From Pectinophora gossypiella (lineage: Eukaryota > Arthropoda > Insecta > Lepidoptera > Gelechiidae): 64,000 bases of DNA. The notes below the pieces were generated by a model. The model saw nothing but the letters and a program-made list of their open reading frames with translations, searched no databases and was not told the origin of the DNA. The position numbers were made by a program, and so were the translations under genes. Below, piece after piece: positions 8,396 to 20,000 of this stretch (position 1 is the stretch's first letter; each line of letters opens with the position of its first letter). Location of the stretch: NCBI RefSeq assembly GCF_024362695.1, contig NC_065412.1:4807290-4871289 (forward strand). Reading direction: 5' to 3'.

Positions 8396-10850
8396 TCATA
8401 AGGTGATGATGGTGGCGATGAGGAGTGGTAGGAGGCTGGTGACGAGCCTTGTGGCGTCGGAGCCGAAGTTGCAGAGCGAGCCAGTGCAGCAGGACGTGCA
8501 GGCGTATAGTTTCGTCCTCTCGCCGATGACGATGCAACCCGGCTCGCAGTGCTTCGTGCAGTTGCGCTCCAGAGCCCACATTTTGAGGCTAGTTGTCGAG
8601 TTTTCCGTCGACGTCGTGTAAGAGAACCGCTTCACCTGAAAAATTAAGATCTAGTAAATACTTCGCTATTGTTATAGGTAAGTAACTGACCATCTGTCCT
8701 CAACTACGTGTGTGTAAACATCGGTTTTCGCGCGCGGCACGTAATTTGTTTTTCCACCCCACTTTTCATCCCCTTAAAAGGTGATTTCCGAGATAAAAAA
8801 CTATGTCCTTCCGTCTCTAGCTGTCAAATTGCCTCTATAGGTCCCAAATTTCGTCTAAATCAGTTCAGCGGGCGGTGAGGTATGGGTACTTAGTTCATTT
8901 TGCGATGGATGTATTACTACCCCAATTCGGATATAGTCGTGAGCTTATGTTATGCAGTTGGTTGAAGGGTGAAAAGTTAACCGATGGAGTTACCTTGGTA
9001 TACTTTTTTGAAGATGGGATACTCGAGTAGAGAAAATCAAAAAATACTTTCGCTTTGCATGTGGCTTTGTCTTGGTAAGAAAGAGTACCTCCTGCTAGTA
9101 TATATAAAGAGTACAATAAACTAGCAGTATTTCATTTTTCCAAGGGAATAACAAAGTACCTTATTCTTTCAACCTACCATGCACATCCGTCGATCATTAT
9201 GGCATTTATGTATAAGCGCGGAGCTGTTCTGGCGTAGGTTCGCGCAGTCGTCTTCTGGTACATCAGCATGGCACTTGTAGCACCACAGCTCGTTGTTGGG
9301 CCGCGCTGCCGCTGACGTCACATGCACGCTGTCTCGGAGGAGGTCGCATTCCGACTCTGAAACATCCAACCACATAGCTACACTCCCAAATTTCGGCAAG
9401 ATGATATCGGCAAACGTAAGGAAGGAAATCGTCGCTTCACCAACTGTGACTCTAACGTAACGACTCTCAGATGAATTGCTAGTCGTGCGGACGCCAACTG
9501 CCAGTCTAGCATCAGACTACAACCACACTTATTAAACATTGCTACAAGAACTCTATTTTAATAGTCTGTTAAAAGTGTAAAGCCCTGAGATGATGATATT
9601 GGCGTAACTCACTTCTTTAATCGTCATGTAGCCAGAGACATAAGACATTAGAAGACAATTTGAACGCGATGCCTATGAGAGACTCTCCAGGACTTTCCAC
9701 TATAGATGGTGCTGTACTGAATTGCCTTCATTTATCCTTCTAATTTCAGGGATAAGAGATATTATGCATCTTTTATCTTTGGTTTTGGGTATAATTGATG
9801 ACCCTTGTTACACCCAGGCACAACACATTATTATTCTAATCAAAATAAAGAAAACCAATAGGTAGCAACATAATTCTATACCTTATCGGATCCAAATATC
9901 AAGCAACAATTATTTTTATATATGCTTCTGCCATTACATTATATTTTTGAATAATTATGTACCCGAGCAATGACAAAATAGGTGATTATCACGTTAAATC
10001 TGTACAACGCCATCTATATTGTTACAATACAATACAATACAAATACACTTTATTGCACCAAAATAAAAAGAAATAATTACAAAAAGTCTCAAAAAAAAAA
10101 GTAAGTTAAAGTAAGTTGTTATTGGGGAGCGTACCCTGGAAAGTCCCTCATTTAATTAATAAGATGGTCCCCCCCCCCCCGGGCGGCGTGGTATGCGTAA
10201 CGCATTTCCCAACGTCAAAAAAAAAAATAATAATAAGATGGTTGTGAATCACTATGGTGCCCTTAGTAGCTTTATAGCTCATATGGATAGTGCTGGGATG
10301 ATAAGCAGCAGAATGTATTCTTTCGTTTTACTTCCAGTTCCCTACAGAAGTGACTTTCGAGCTCCATTACGATACATATTACATAAAATGAAATCGATAG
10401 AATTGGTTAACCTCGTTAACGCCCGTCTGAATGTTTTAACAGCCGTAATTAACACTAGGCAGCGTGTGAGTAGACTAATGCGGCTGACCATCACACGTAA
10501 TGTCAATGAGCTCGATATTGTTTCGACAACATTTCGCTGCCTAAATATAAACGGGTGCGCTAAAATCTTTCTTTAGAATCAAAAAGATGAGTCTGTGCAT
10601 GCTTGTATGTAATTTCAACTTTAAGCTCGAAAAGCACAATAATATTACAAAGGACCTGACCATAGACAACGATTTGACAGCTATGATTTAAGGATTCATC
10701 GTTGGCTATACCTATATTTATGAAAACTATCAACAGCACTTGTGATTATATGGTGAAAGAAGAGTTTTGGCGATGATTATGGTGTTGATTAGTTTGTTTT
10801 GACATACCTGGTGCGAGGAATGACAGCGTGAAGAGGAGCAGAGAGCGCAT
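8396..10850 (-). CDS. Secreted, probably GPI-anchored Ly6/uPAR three-finger protein (three exons, 153 aa)
   Basis: Spliced minus-strand gene: exon 1 10850-10808, exon 2 9356-9178, exon 3 8635-8396. Junctions are CACCAG|GTATGT, TTTCAG|AG, GCATG|GTAGGT and TTTTTCAG|GTG, with matching phases 1 and 0. The model gives a short hydrophobic signal sequence (MRSLLLFTLSFLAP). It is followed by a Cys-rich domain from about C40 to N130: CYKC at 40-43, C52, C66, C73, then C100-x3-C104-x3-C108, C120, CC at 123-124, and the family's closing CN at 129-130. Sequons lie at N58, N86 and N99. The last 16 residues (LVTSLLPLLIATIITL) form the hydrophobic tail expected for GPI attachment after about G132-S133. Insect Ly6 proteins of this kind act at septate junctions, in ion-channel modulation or in sleep control; which member this is cannot be told. 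The weakest point is the exon 1 to exon 2 link. Confidence 0.85.
8703..8890 (+). repeat. Degenerate RTE-like LINE 3' end in Ly6 intron 2
   Basis: Contains the CATCCCCTTAAAAGGTGATT, GAGATAAAAAACTATGTCC and CAAATTTCGTCTAAATCAGT blocks that I recognise from a common lepidopteran LINE 3' end, probably RTE type. It is a diverged fragment without coding sequence. Confidence 0.5.
9687..9962 (+). repeat. Rep-F copy 1 (in Ly6 intron 1)
   Basis: Shares long stretches with 48873-49155 and 53697-53830, including GGACTTTCCA, ATAGATGG, TTTGGGTATAA, CATTATTATTCT, AACAATTATTTTTATATA and TTCTGC. There is no coding frame and the class is unknown. Confidence 0.7.
10022..10104 (+). repeat. Retroposon 3' tail, (ATACA)n plus CACTTTATTGCAC motif
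   Basis: Nearly identical to 32341-32417 and related to 55143-55200: repeats of ATACA followed by CACTTTATTGCACC and an A-rich end. It looks like a common lepidopteran retroposon terminal module. It lies in Ly6 intron 1, next to a run of 12 C at about 10169-10180. Confidence 0.7.
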
Positions 10851-13080
10851 GGTGTCTGGAGAATGCAGCGCGCATGCGCCAGCCTCCCTATCGATCTCTG
10901 CTGGAGCGCGACCTGTTGCTGCTCGGATGCTCGGATGCCCCGCCTATCCCGTCCCCACCCTCGACCCTCAGAACTCTTTGATCAGGGAAAACAATCTCAA
11001 CTTCCCGAATTCTTTGGAAAATTAAAAACTTTTAGCTGGAGCGAGATTTCCAAGTCGCTTAACGTGACGCAGCATTTATCTAAAATGTAGCGTTTTCGCA
11101 TAGCAACTACCAAAAATCTAGATACTCGATCGACCGCCTGGTAGATGTCTTAGAGATGCTTTTCTATTTCTTTTTGTTGTTTGACAAATTATTATTGCTG
11201 TTTGTTGTTTTTGTATTATAATATGTAGGTAGGTATGTATGTTTAGAAACTATTTTTAACAGGGACTCCTCCTATCATCAAATTATGATTATGATTACAG
11301 TCAAGTAGGTACCGGTTGTGGTTGAGAGACGCGTTGATTTTAATAACATTATATCAAGGCCGGTAAAGTATTACGGCAAAAAAATACTAAATTAGTATAT
11401 TAAATAAAAATATTGAATCAGGGACCTTAGACAAATGACACTCGTTTTTCATAATCGTTTGCAACTCGGCTAAAACCAAACCAAATATCGCTTTTATAAG
11501 ATTCAATGTCAATTGCTGAGAAAATAATAGTTAGATCCCGTCAGCAAAATGTCTAATTCGTCTTAAGATCCTTTCACAGTTGATGGTTTGGAAAACGGTA
11601 AACCTTTGAGATGAGGCGATGTTCAATTGATTTATTCCAATAAATATTTTAATTAACCAGGGAGGACCGGTGTCGAACCCCGGTATCATGTAATACTCAT
11701 ACTCATTTATTCATAAAATGTTTAAATTTTACATGTCAAATGTTAACTTCTAAATATCAAAGACTTATAGTTAGTACATACTGATATTAACGATGTTAAC
11801 ATTAAGTATTTATATATTATAGAATTCGTTTATGTCATAAAAGGACATTCAACAAGCCGTTCTCTTAGCAAGCCATTATCGTACTTGCACTTGAGTTTAT
11901 TTTAAGTGCAGTTTTCACTAACACCTATCGCGTTGGTCTAATAGAAAGCTCGATGAGATATGTTGATGATGTACTATTAGCTGCAAAAGTCCAATCAGTT
12001 TCTTGCATGTCGTTTCTGTAGTAGACCAAAAACACCTACAAAAACATAAATTTTATAATTATGACAACTAATGGTTCATAATTTCACCACTGAACTTTTA
12101 GGGCTAAATTTGGAATACAGTCGTGCGCACTTGCAACTCGCAGTATTTATGTTATGTATGTAAGCACCTATGTTATTATATAAGTTGATTGCATCAACAG
12201 TTCAGTACTGTAAAGTGTTATGGTGTTTGAGGTTCTGCGAGATGTTGAATGATGTGTGCAAATTAAATATGTTTTTATATTGTTTACACTTAACTTAGGT
12301 TTAAAGATTATTTATTCTCACTTAAGACAATACAAAGTCACTTACATGAGAAAAAGGATAAACTAGGTTAAAACTAAAATTAATTTCATCGTTCACATAA
12401 GTCGTTTGCTGACTGTAGCTAGTTATAAAAACATAATCATAATTATTCGTTTCTTAACTATTTGTGATTGTCAGTTATGAATGAACACTTCGTATTCTTG
12501 TTTAAAAACCAGTTGTGAAAACAATAATAAAAAAGGGTTTTTCTTAACCAGTTAACAAAACTTAATGCCATTTCACTCACTGTCACTTTCTTACTATTAA
12601 ATTTAAATATCAAACGGGTTTAAACTACCTTTCCAAAATGTCGCGTGCTAATTTTTTTTTAAAAGCGTTAAAAAAATTACATTTTATGTCTAATTATAAA
12701 TTATAACTTTAATATTATGTCTAATTATATTATTGTTTATATTGAAAGATTCACGGCGCAATGGCGCTTCTGCATTGTAAAGTAGTGAAATGTAAATAAA
12801 TATATAGTAACACGATCAGCATCGCAGCGAACGGGTGCAAATAAAATTCTCTATGTGGTATTTTTATTATTATTTATCCAATTCAAAACATACAGCATCA
12901 ATTGTGGTAATACGAGTACGAGATGGATCTGCATAAATTTTCTCGCCGTGTCAATTGTCTGTCTGTGCTGAATTGTATTAAATTGCCAGTGGGGAGACGC
13001 GGCGCAATGCTAGATACTCTTGTGGACACTTAGTTTAACAAAATGAGACTGTAGGTACTTCTATTATACTTCATTATCAT
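10851..13080. other. Region upstream of the Ly6-like gene, no other gene seen
   Basis: 10860-10990 is relatively GC-rich, contains TATCGAT and could be the Ly6 5' UTR or promoter, as transcription runs leftward. The rest is AT-rich. At 11655-11690 a box-B-like GTGTCGAACCCCGG suggests a decayed SINE. No coding frame is supported. Confidence 0.4.
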
Positions 13081-13082
13081 TA

Positions 13083-13848
13083 ATTTAAGAGCCGCGATCA
13101 TTTCGGTGTAGCATTCTCCATGCTACATTTTCAGGGGAAAATGGGCAGTGGTATCCCTTTTGCCTTCCGACCGGCCGTACTCTATCTGACGCGAGTGGGA
13201 TAGCGCCTAGAGTAGTCTATTTCAAAGCATCATAAGGACTCCTGTCCTCCGCATCTGATTAGTACTGACATTTACTGCTGCCCTCTGTCACAGGTTACAG
13301 TCCCTGTGATTTGCCCCTTCCGTTCTGCATTGTCGTACCGATGGCTCCCATCTCCGCCTCTGCAATCGTTGAGGTCTTTACCCGTATCCCTGGGCAAGGG
13401 TTCTACTTATACATAAGTATTGTATTTTTGCAACGCATTCTTCTTCTATCGTATGGGTTGTGAGGTAGATTACCAACCCATCAACCCGTGTCAGGGTTAC
13501 GATTGAGCCGCTAAAGACCCCTGACATGGCTTTTGTAACGACTACTAACTTACATCAGTAAGTAGTAACCGGGACCAACGGCTCGCATCTACCGCATCAC
13601 GAAAACAATCAATCAATCTTATCTATGGATCGCATTTATTGGCAGTGTTTTACAAAAAGACCCTGTACTCAGTAAGTACTAGAAGAACTACTAAGGAGTA
13701 ATAGAAGAAATATAGATTACTTACCTAACTAGAGTCTAGAAATAAACGCTTTGATCCATATATACTTATACCCATCGAATACATAAACTGGCGAGTAAGT
13801 AAGTATATTTTTAATAAGAAAAGGCCTTTGAAAAAGGAATACATTATA
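13083..13848 (-). repeat. Rep-G copy 1, interrupted by a SINE fragment
   Basis: Reverse complement of 31256-31800 along nearly its whole length, including GCAGTGTTTTACAAAAAGACCC, shared up to the block with GGCCTTTGAAAAAGG. On the minus strand its 3' end carries the GAGCGTGGCTCTT-type motif (here degenerate) also seen at 55526-55658. A SINE fragment at about 13439-13620 is absent from the other copy. Confidence 0.8.
13439..13620 (-). mobile_element. SINE-1a fragment nested in Rep-G
   Basis: Carries the (GAA)n tail (TTCTTCTTCT on the plus strand) and the body also seen at 24625-24950, with TATCGT.TGGGTTGTGAGGT and CATCAGTAAGTAGTAAC. The tRNA-like head is missing. The other Rep-G copy reads straight through this point, so this is a later insertion; the target duplication is short or unclear (CGCAT). 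Confidence 0.7.
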
Positions 13849-14370
13849 AAATATAGCTGTTAAAGCAGCACAAATTATTCTTTTGTTTTCAGGTTTTTCG
13901 TTTGAAAAGCAGAAAGCCGTATCCACAGGTGGGGTGGCGGGGGTTGGCAGGCTGCCCGATCAGGGAGGGCGCCTCTTTCATGGCAAGGTTCAAAGGTTTC
14001 GGGAACTAATATCGGTCCATCTGTCTTACTTACAGTGCCTGCAAATCAAAATTCTTCCGCATCGTACTCGCTGTCTAAATTCTCAGTTTTATATGGAATT
14101 TATCTGTGAAGTTGTTGAGCAGTAATAATGAACTTCAAGATCGGTTGTAATCCCTTTTCGATAGCCACCCACCCGCGCTAATTCGATAATAAATATTATA
14201 TTTCGTCCCTCCATGTTGTCGGCTCTTCCGAACTTCCTTCTAAACCTGCGACTCCAAGCAGAACGAAATTAATTCACGAGACTTTTGATAAATTACACGC
14301 AAATTAATGGAATGAAACAAAGGAAAGGTGTCTGAATCGCCCTTTTTCAAACAATTTTTACAAGAGAAGA

Positions 14371-14466
14371 ATTTTAAAATCGAAAAATTTCTCTGTCGGA
14401 CGGGACTTGAACCCGCTGTTCTTGTCAGGTCCCGTCCGAGACATATTTTTTTTCGATTTAAAAAAA
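14371..14466. repeat. Long hairpin with 11-bp perfect core
   Basis: TCGGACGGGAC at 14396-14406 pairs with GTCCCGTCCGA at 14429-14439. An imperfect outer stem (ATCGAAAAA / TTTTTCGAT) extends each arm to about 34 nt. The loop has a tRNA T-arm-like TTGAACCC. Confidence 0.75.
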
Positions 14467-15515
14467 ATCTCTTTGTGGGTTTCCCTAAGCACGGGTAGTG
14501 CTATAAAAATCGGATCATTAGTTTAAAAGATAGGTGGTAACATTATTTTGCACAAACGCACACACAAACATCTCTCACCCTAAACGCATATACTTACCTG
14601 CTCCGTTCCGTCGTGGGTAAAAATAAAAATCAATATTTACAAGATTTTCTTTTCCTTATTTCACTCATCGCATAACGTTTTAATTAAGTAGGTAAGTAAG
14701 TAAGTGAGTATTTATTTTTTCTCAGGTATTTTTGTTTATTCCAAGTATTCTATCCAATTCTATCGGATTTAACGCCGTCCGTAAATTAACAAATTCATGA
14801 ATCCCAGCTTGGATAGTTAAAGCGTCTCGTTCAATTCAGTAGGATCTGAATTATGCAAGCAAGGGATGTGCGCATAGCGTTTCAGCAGTTGTAGTCGGGC
14901 TAATTCCATTAAAAGTAAGTGCCCTCGAGTCGGGGCCGGTACATGCTCGTCCCGGCTCCTACTTGTGGGCACGATCCCAGGCTACAGGTGCCCTTCTCCT
15001 TACAAAAAACTGTACGACACAAACTACGGTCTCCAACTATCGGATAACACGATTTGGTCCCATACAATCGCGTTATTACCTACGCCCCGGGGGATCCAAT
15101 TCTGTATATTGTCTATACAGTTTCTTTATTTTCTGTTTCACTTTCAGCTTCCACCTCGTATTTTTGATTTGACGACCTGAATTCAATTTGCAAGCGTTAT
15201 CTATTGTAACCCTTCTACTGAAACACATTTTGAAAAGCCTTTTGTAAGCGAAACTTACGAGTGAAGCGTCTTTAGCGTTTAGAGAATTATTCAGAAGGTA
15301 GACTGTTGTAAGAATAACCATAAAACGAATCGATAAGCGGGCCGTTCTTGTTACTTTTTACCTTACTTACATTAATGATAAATACTGAACTGAAACAATT
15401 TAGTTAATTGCAATTTGAAGGAGACAGAAAAATGTAAGCTTTCATAGTAGCAAACAATAAGTAATTTCCTGTCCAAGACCAACGGGGCAGGAAAGTGGAA
15501 TCGTTCTCAGACAGG

Positions 15516-15563
15516 CGGTCGCGGGCGCGGGCGCGGGGGCGGGAGCGGGGGCGGGAGCGGGCC
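15516..15563. repeat. GC-rich simple repeat, (GGGCGC/GGGAGC)n
   Basis: About 48 bp of GGGCGCGGGCGC then GGGGGCGGGAGC units, standing out from AT-rich surroundings. There are no neighbouring coding frames. Confidence 0.8.
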
Positions 15564-17084
15564 AGCCACGACCTTAATGGCCAATAAACGGGACTGAGCA
15601 CAGATTTCATTAGAGCCCATTGTCGGTCGCGGCTCGCAAATTGCCTGACAAACAGCAGCCAGCGGGAATCCTTGTTTCGTCGTGGCTTAACTCCTCAACG
15701 TTAATGGAAAAATAATGGCACTCCCTCTCTGTTCTTCTTCAGCAATAAATTAACTACTTTAAATCTACTAAGGCGGATAACGTTTTTGAAGTAACCGGTG
15801 AGCGATACTGTGCTTGCGAATGAGAAGTTCCAAATTGTCCATTAGTTCCAATAGGTACTATTTCCAAAACTTCTCTGTCTAATGGTCATGCTTTAGCCAT
15901 CTATTTGAACTTTTTGAAGTAAAAGTTAAATGCTGAAGTTGTCGCGACGATATTGGAAATTTCTCGTTGAACAAATGGGGTCTTTTATGAGCAGAGTAGC
16001 GAATCTCGCGCGAGTCGCGTTTCGCTGCAAATACGTGGAATTCGCGAGAAATGTAACTAGGTGCTTCAATTGTAACTATTTTTAAGACAGTATGACCCCA
16101 TTTTAGATTACATCACTGGAGTGAGAGGTGACGCCATTACAATGTTGCTCTTGCAAACATTCACTTCTTACCTACGTTTATTTTAAAGGTGGATCGTGGT
16201 ATAATATCTTTGCAATCTCAACGAAATGTTATTTGGATATAAATATCGGTTGTTTTAGACAAAAAATGCTTAGGTACTTTCAATATTTTTAATTCGCACC
16301 AATAATATACTTTCTGCTCATTAATTTCGTTTCCTCAGCGTTATCGTTAGATGCAAGTTACAAAGATCTAAAAATGCGCGCCACGATTCACTTTAAACTG
16401 GGAAAATGTCTGCGAAGACTGACTGACAAAGAGACAATTTTGCATTTGATTTATGCACGTAGATTCCATGTAGACTCTCAATTTTGCAAGTGAAGCATGA
16501 GGATACCTTCTCATTTGATATTCTAGTAGGTAACACATACATATTTATTGATTGCTTTTCCTTTTTCCTGTCCAGAATTAGAATGTTTAATATACATCGG
16601 TAGTTACAGGGTGTTAATGATATTTTACACACAGTCCAGTATTGAAACATAATTTATATAGAAACAACACTGGTGTAAATAAATGTAGGTTAGTATGAAA
16701 TATTTCAACAAAGTGAGGCACCTGGGTAATGCGGGAAAAGGGCGAAGGTATGTCCGTTTGCCATTTCTTTATACAACCAAATTGCAACGTATTTCCTTTT
16801 CGTCTAAACTCCGACGTCGACACAAGCGAAGTGCAAATTCCATTTAAGTTGCCTGTTGCCTCGGTAATTTTTCCGCTACAGAGGGAAACTACAGTCGTAA
16901 AAGGTAAACAACTTAGTTCAAAGTGTCTTTTTGCTTGTTTTAAATGAACCGTAAGTGGTATACATAGGTATTATTTTGTTTGAAATGAGTTTATCGGAAT
17001 CGAATTCCTAAACCTCACTTCTTAAGGAATTCGTGAATAATGGTGCTGATTTGATTTTTGCAATCAATTTTAAGACTTAAGTTG

Positions 17085-17230
17085 GTGTTGTGTGAGCCGT
17101 GGTAGGCCAGTTGGTAGAACGCTTGCCTCTCCCTTTCATGTCGCAGGTTCAAATTCATCACAGGCTTAAATCTATGATTGTCGAATTTGTCTTCCAATTC
17201 ATAAAGAAATTTTGTATGTTCTTGCATAAT
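17085..17230 (+). mobile_element. SINE-2, tRNA-like 5' part
   Basis: Begins with a box-A-like TAGGCCAGTTGGTAGAACG and continues with a box-B-like GGTTCAAATTC about 40 bp later, followed by the body TATGATTGTCGAATTTGTCTTC. The same order appears at 25298-25733. Truncated after about 145 bp. Confidence 0.7.
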
Positions 17231-17455
17231 ACACTTTTACTATTATTATACTTGTTTGTAATAGTAGTAGGTAAAGCCTTGTACGTAATGGCGGAGACAA
17301 AAGTTTCTCCGTGTTGTCTCAATTAGGCTCCTGTTTCAGGGATGACGTCGAGAAGTTTACCGAGGGCAAACGGAGATAGAACAGCTCTAACTAAAAGTTA
17401 TCTCTCTATAGGTACAAGGTTCATATAACTAAGGAACATTATAGGGTACTCTTTT

Positions 17456-17994
17456 GCCCGCGACTTCGTTCGCGTGGCGTGTTATAAAAGAGAGATCTTT
17501 GTGTGTGTGGGAGTGCATGTCAAATTTCAAGCATCTAACTTATGCAGTTTAGATTTTTTTCCGCTAACTCTCATTTTTCAAAATACAGCCATAACTAAAC
17601 TTTATATTTACTAAGGTATGCATGCATGCTAGATTAAAAACATCTACTCGTATCTTACGCGGTTTAGATTTTTTCATACAAATGTTTTTTCCCGCTAACT
17701 CCCGTTCCCGTGGGAATTTTGCAATATCCTGTTGCAACTAAGCTTTAAGTTTACTAAGGTACCTGCATGCCAAATTTCAAACGTCTAACTTGAGTGGTTT
17801 TGATTTTTCATACAAAAGGATTTTCCCGCTAATTCCCGTACCCGTGAGAATTTCGGGAATTCCTTTCTTAGTGCATCTCTACGGTACCTAAGCTACGTCC
17901 CTTCCAAATTTCAAGTGCCTACGTTTAGCCGTTTAGGCTATGCGTTGATATGTCAGTCACTGAGTCAGTCAGTTTCTCCTTTTATATATTTAGA
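17456..17994 (+). mobile_element. LINE 3' end (RTE-like) with three internal tandem modules
   Basis: Opens with GCCCGCGACTTCGTTCGCGTGG, a block common to lepidopteran LINE 3' ends, and closes with GTCAGTCACTGAGTCAGTCA and TTTTATATATTTAGAT. In between, a module of about 130 bp containing CCCGCTAACTCCCG and CAAATTTCAA is present about three times with divergence. No ORF remains. Confidence 0.65.
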
Positions 17995-18000
17995 TTAGAA

Positions 18001-18110
18001 CCGTAACGAAGACTGGGGGATTCAGACCATAATTCTGAGTTGATATCAAGTGAAATTTTCTGTCGGAAAATTCATGAAAATAGTAGTTTTTTTAAATTAT
18101 TTTCAGGCCC
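18001..18110 (+). repeat. FB-1 half copy
   Basis: Matches one arm of the fold-back element at 23175-23398: GTAACGAAGACT, GATTCAGACCATAATTCTGA and TTGATATCAAGTG. The second arm is missing. Confidence 0.7.
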
Positions 18111-18787
18111 ATATTGTGATTTAAGCCGCGACAAAGTATACGTTGCGTACCATAGCGACTATTCGCGTTTTTCAACAAAATCTTAAAATGTTATTTAAAC
18201 TTTTCTGAAAAGAAAAATATCTATATACTTACCATTGTTTTTAGTACAATCAATCAAGTATACGTAATTTTACTTTGTTTCTTTTTTCTTCATTACACCA
18301 TGTATTATGACGGTGGGTAATCAGGTTGTTATGTGCAAGTCCCTGATGTAATGTAACAATTCGGTATTCGATTTCACTATTCGCTTATTATGATTAATCT
18401 TTTTTTTTTCTCAGAACTAAGTGTCTACTCACTTTTATTATGAAACTAATACAATGATCCAACTTCTGAGTTATGACCTTATTTATAAATGTGGGTTGTG
18501 TTATACAATGTTCATTAAATTAAGTCAAACAAAATGGACCCAAATCACGTAGGTAGGTAAGTAGGTAATCCTGAAAAGTTTACCGAAAGCAAACAATTCT
18601 ACAATGGAGGAAAGTCGACGTACCTACTAATCAAAATTTTATTGAAGACTCGTGCAAAACTATCCAGATAGGAGAAACTGAAAATTCTGAATTTAATGTT
18701 ACGAATTCATATCTACTAGCAAAGTTGAATCGTTATGCGATGTTATCGCAGCAGTTTTATTCGTCATTTTATCTGTTTGTTAGGTAA

Positions 18788-18896
18788 GTACAGTCATGAG
18801 AAATATAATGAACCCACTTTAGAATCCTGTCGCACTATCATGTTTGACATTTAATGAGACTTACGCTTTAATTTGTCAAAAAAGTTAATGTTTGTA
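18788..18896 (+). mobile_element. MITE-2 partial copy
   Basis: CAGTCATGAGAAATATAATG, CCCACTTTAGAATCCTGTCG and TTTGTCAAAAAAGTTAATGT match the fuller copies at 26369-26511 and 36991-37125. The distal terminal repeat is missing and it joins a minus-strand Rep-D piece at about 18898-19025. Confidence 0.75.
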
Positions 18897-18897
18897 A

Positions 18898-19025
18898 TAG
18901 GGGGCGAGCCTATTGCCATTAACCGGGCACAAATCGCGGAAACCACATGATATCATCTATGATCCAAACATGAATGCTAAAGTCAAATTTAGAGCCCGGG
19001 CTGAGATTCGATTCAGTTACACTAC
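18898..19025 (-). repeat. Rep-D fragment
   Basis: Shares GGGCGAGCCTATT, ACAAATCGCGGAAACCACATG and TGATCCAAACATGA with the other Rep-D copies; 44040-44140 is another diverged copy. The opposite end of Rep-D (TACAGGCGTGATG) is absent here. Confidence 0.6.
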
Positions 19026-19114
19026 GATATAAATCACGCGTTCTCCAAGTTTGACTATCACGGACGAACAGGATTTAAACACATGTGAAGCTTGCTTTAT
19101 ATAAAAAAGCTTAT

Positions 19115-19320
19115 CATACGATTAATGGTGCTAATTCCTGTAAATACCATCTAATTTTATTTTAAGTTATATTTGTCATTTTCTAATCCGCCGAAAAGAA
19201 AAGGGACGGGTAATCGACAAGCATAAAATTTATGGAAGACACGTAAATTTTAAGCACAAATCTAAAACAACCGTCTAAAAATTTTACATTGGTCAATAAC
19301 CCGACAGAATTAAGTTGACT
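19115..19320 (-). repeat. FB-3 half copy
   Basis: Reverse complement of the right half of the fold-back element at 32693-33062, sharing CCATCTAATTTTATTTTAAG, CCGCCGAAAAG and AATCGACAAGCATAAAATTT. The other half is absent. Confidence 0.75.
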
Positions 19321-19387
19321 TGTTGTTTCTTGTCATTTCTTCGCCTCAGCCATAACATCTTGCGAAATGACGTAGAGATACAAAAAT

Positions 19388-19520
19388 CGTCCCTGACGTC
19401 GCAAAAAGACGTATCTGCAATTTTCTGCTAAAATAAATTGTGTCTTATTGACAATAACATAAGGTGCAAATCAGATCCGCCAAAAAATTGAGATCCGTCA
19501 CTTTGCGACGTCAGGGACGA
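19388..19520. mobile_element. FB-4, fold-back MITE with 19-bp perfect terminal repeats
   Basis: TCGTCCCTGACGTCGCAAA at 19388 is repeated in inverse at 19502-19520; the inner arms continue imperfectly with (A)GACGTATCT / AGATCCGTC. The element is about 133 bp with no coding capacity. Confidence 0.85.
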
Positions 19521-19659
19521 AATGTTAAATTGACCTTCAACAAGTTTATTTATGATAATATTTTATTAACATTGTAACTATAATGAATTACATAATAATT
19601 ATGTTGAATAAATGATTCTGATTCTGACAGGGTATCTTTACTACTCGCAATTTTAATCG

Positions 19660-20000
19660 GTTTGTACGTTACGGTCACGAGTACACTAATATGTATACAC
19701 TTTGAAACAATTTGTCATATTAGCTAGCGAGGAGTGGGGGTATATATTATACTGCTTCCGCCTTCGGGGATAAAGGCGTGATGCTTTGCTATGCAATAGA
19801 GATAACTTTTATACCTTTTCTTTTTATCAATCATCTTGATAAAACTTTCAAAACCTTTTTTCATTCAATCGTTAAGGAATACATAAAAACATGAACGGCC
19901 TATACACGTCCCACTGCTAGGCACAGGCCTCCCCTCAGTCAACTAGAGGGGGTATGGAGCATACTCTACCACGCTGCTCCACTGAGGGTTGGTGGATCGT
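19660..20000 (+). repeat. Cluster of MITE-2, Rep-D and SINE-1b fragments
   Basis: 19670-19722 is a MITE-2 end (GGTCACGAGTACACTAATAT). 19723-19795 is a Rep-D 3' part (GCGAGGAGTGGGGGTATATA ... AAGGCGTGATGC). 19890-19990 is a SINE-1b 3' part (GGCACAGGCCTCCCCTCAGT ... TGGAGCATACTCTACCACGC). Confidence 0.7.

Noticed and set aside
10193..10576. Open frame of 127 codons on the plus strand
   Set aside because: It lies in Ly6 intron 1 and starts in repeat-derived and poly-C/poly-A sequence. There is no family motif and no splice context.
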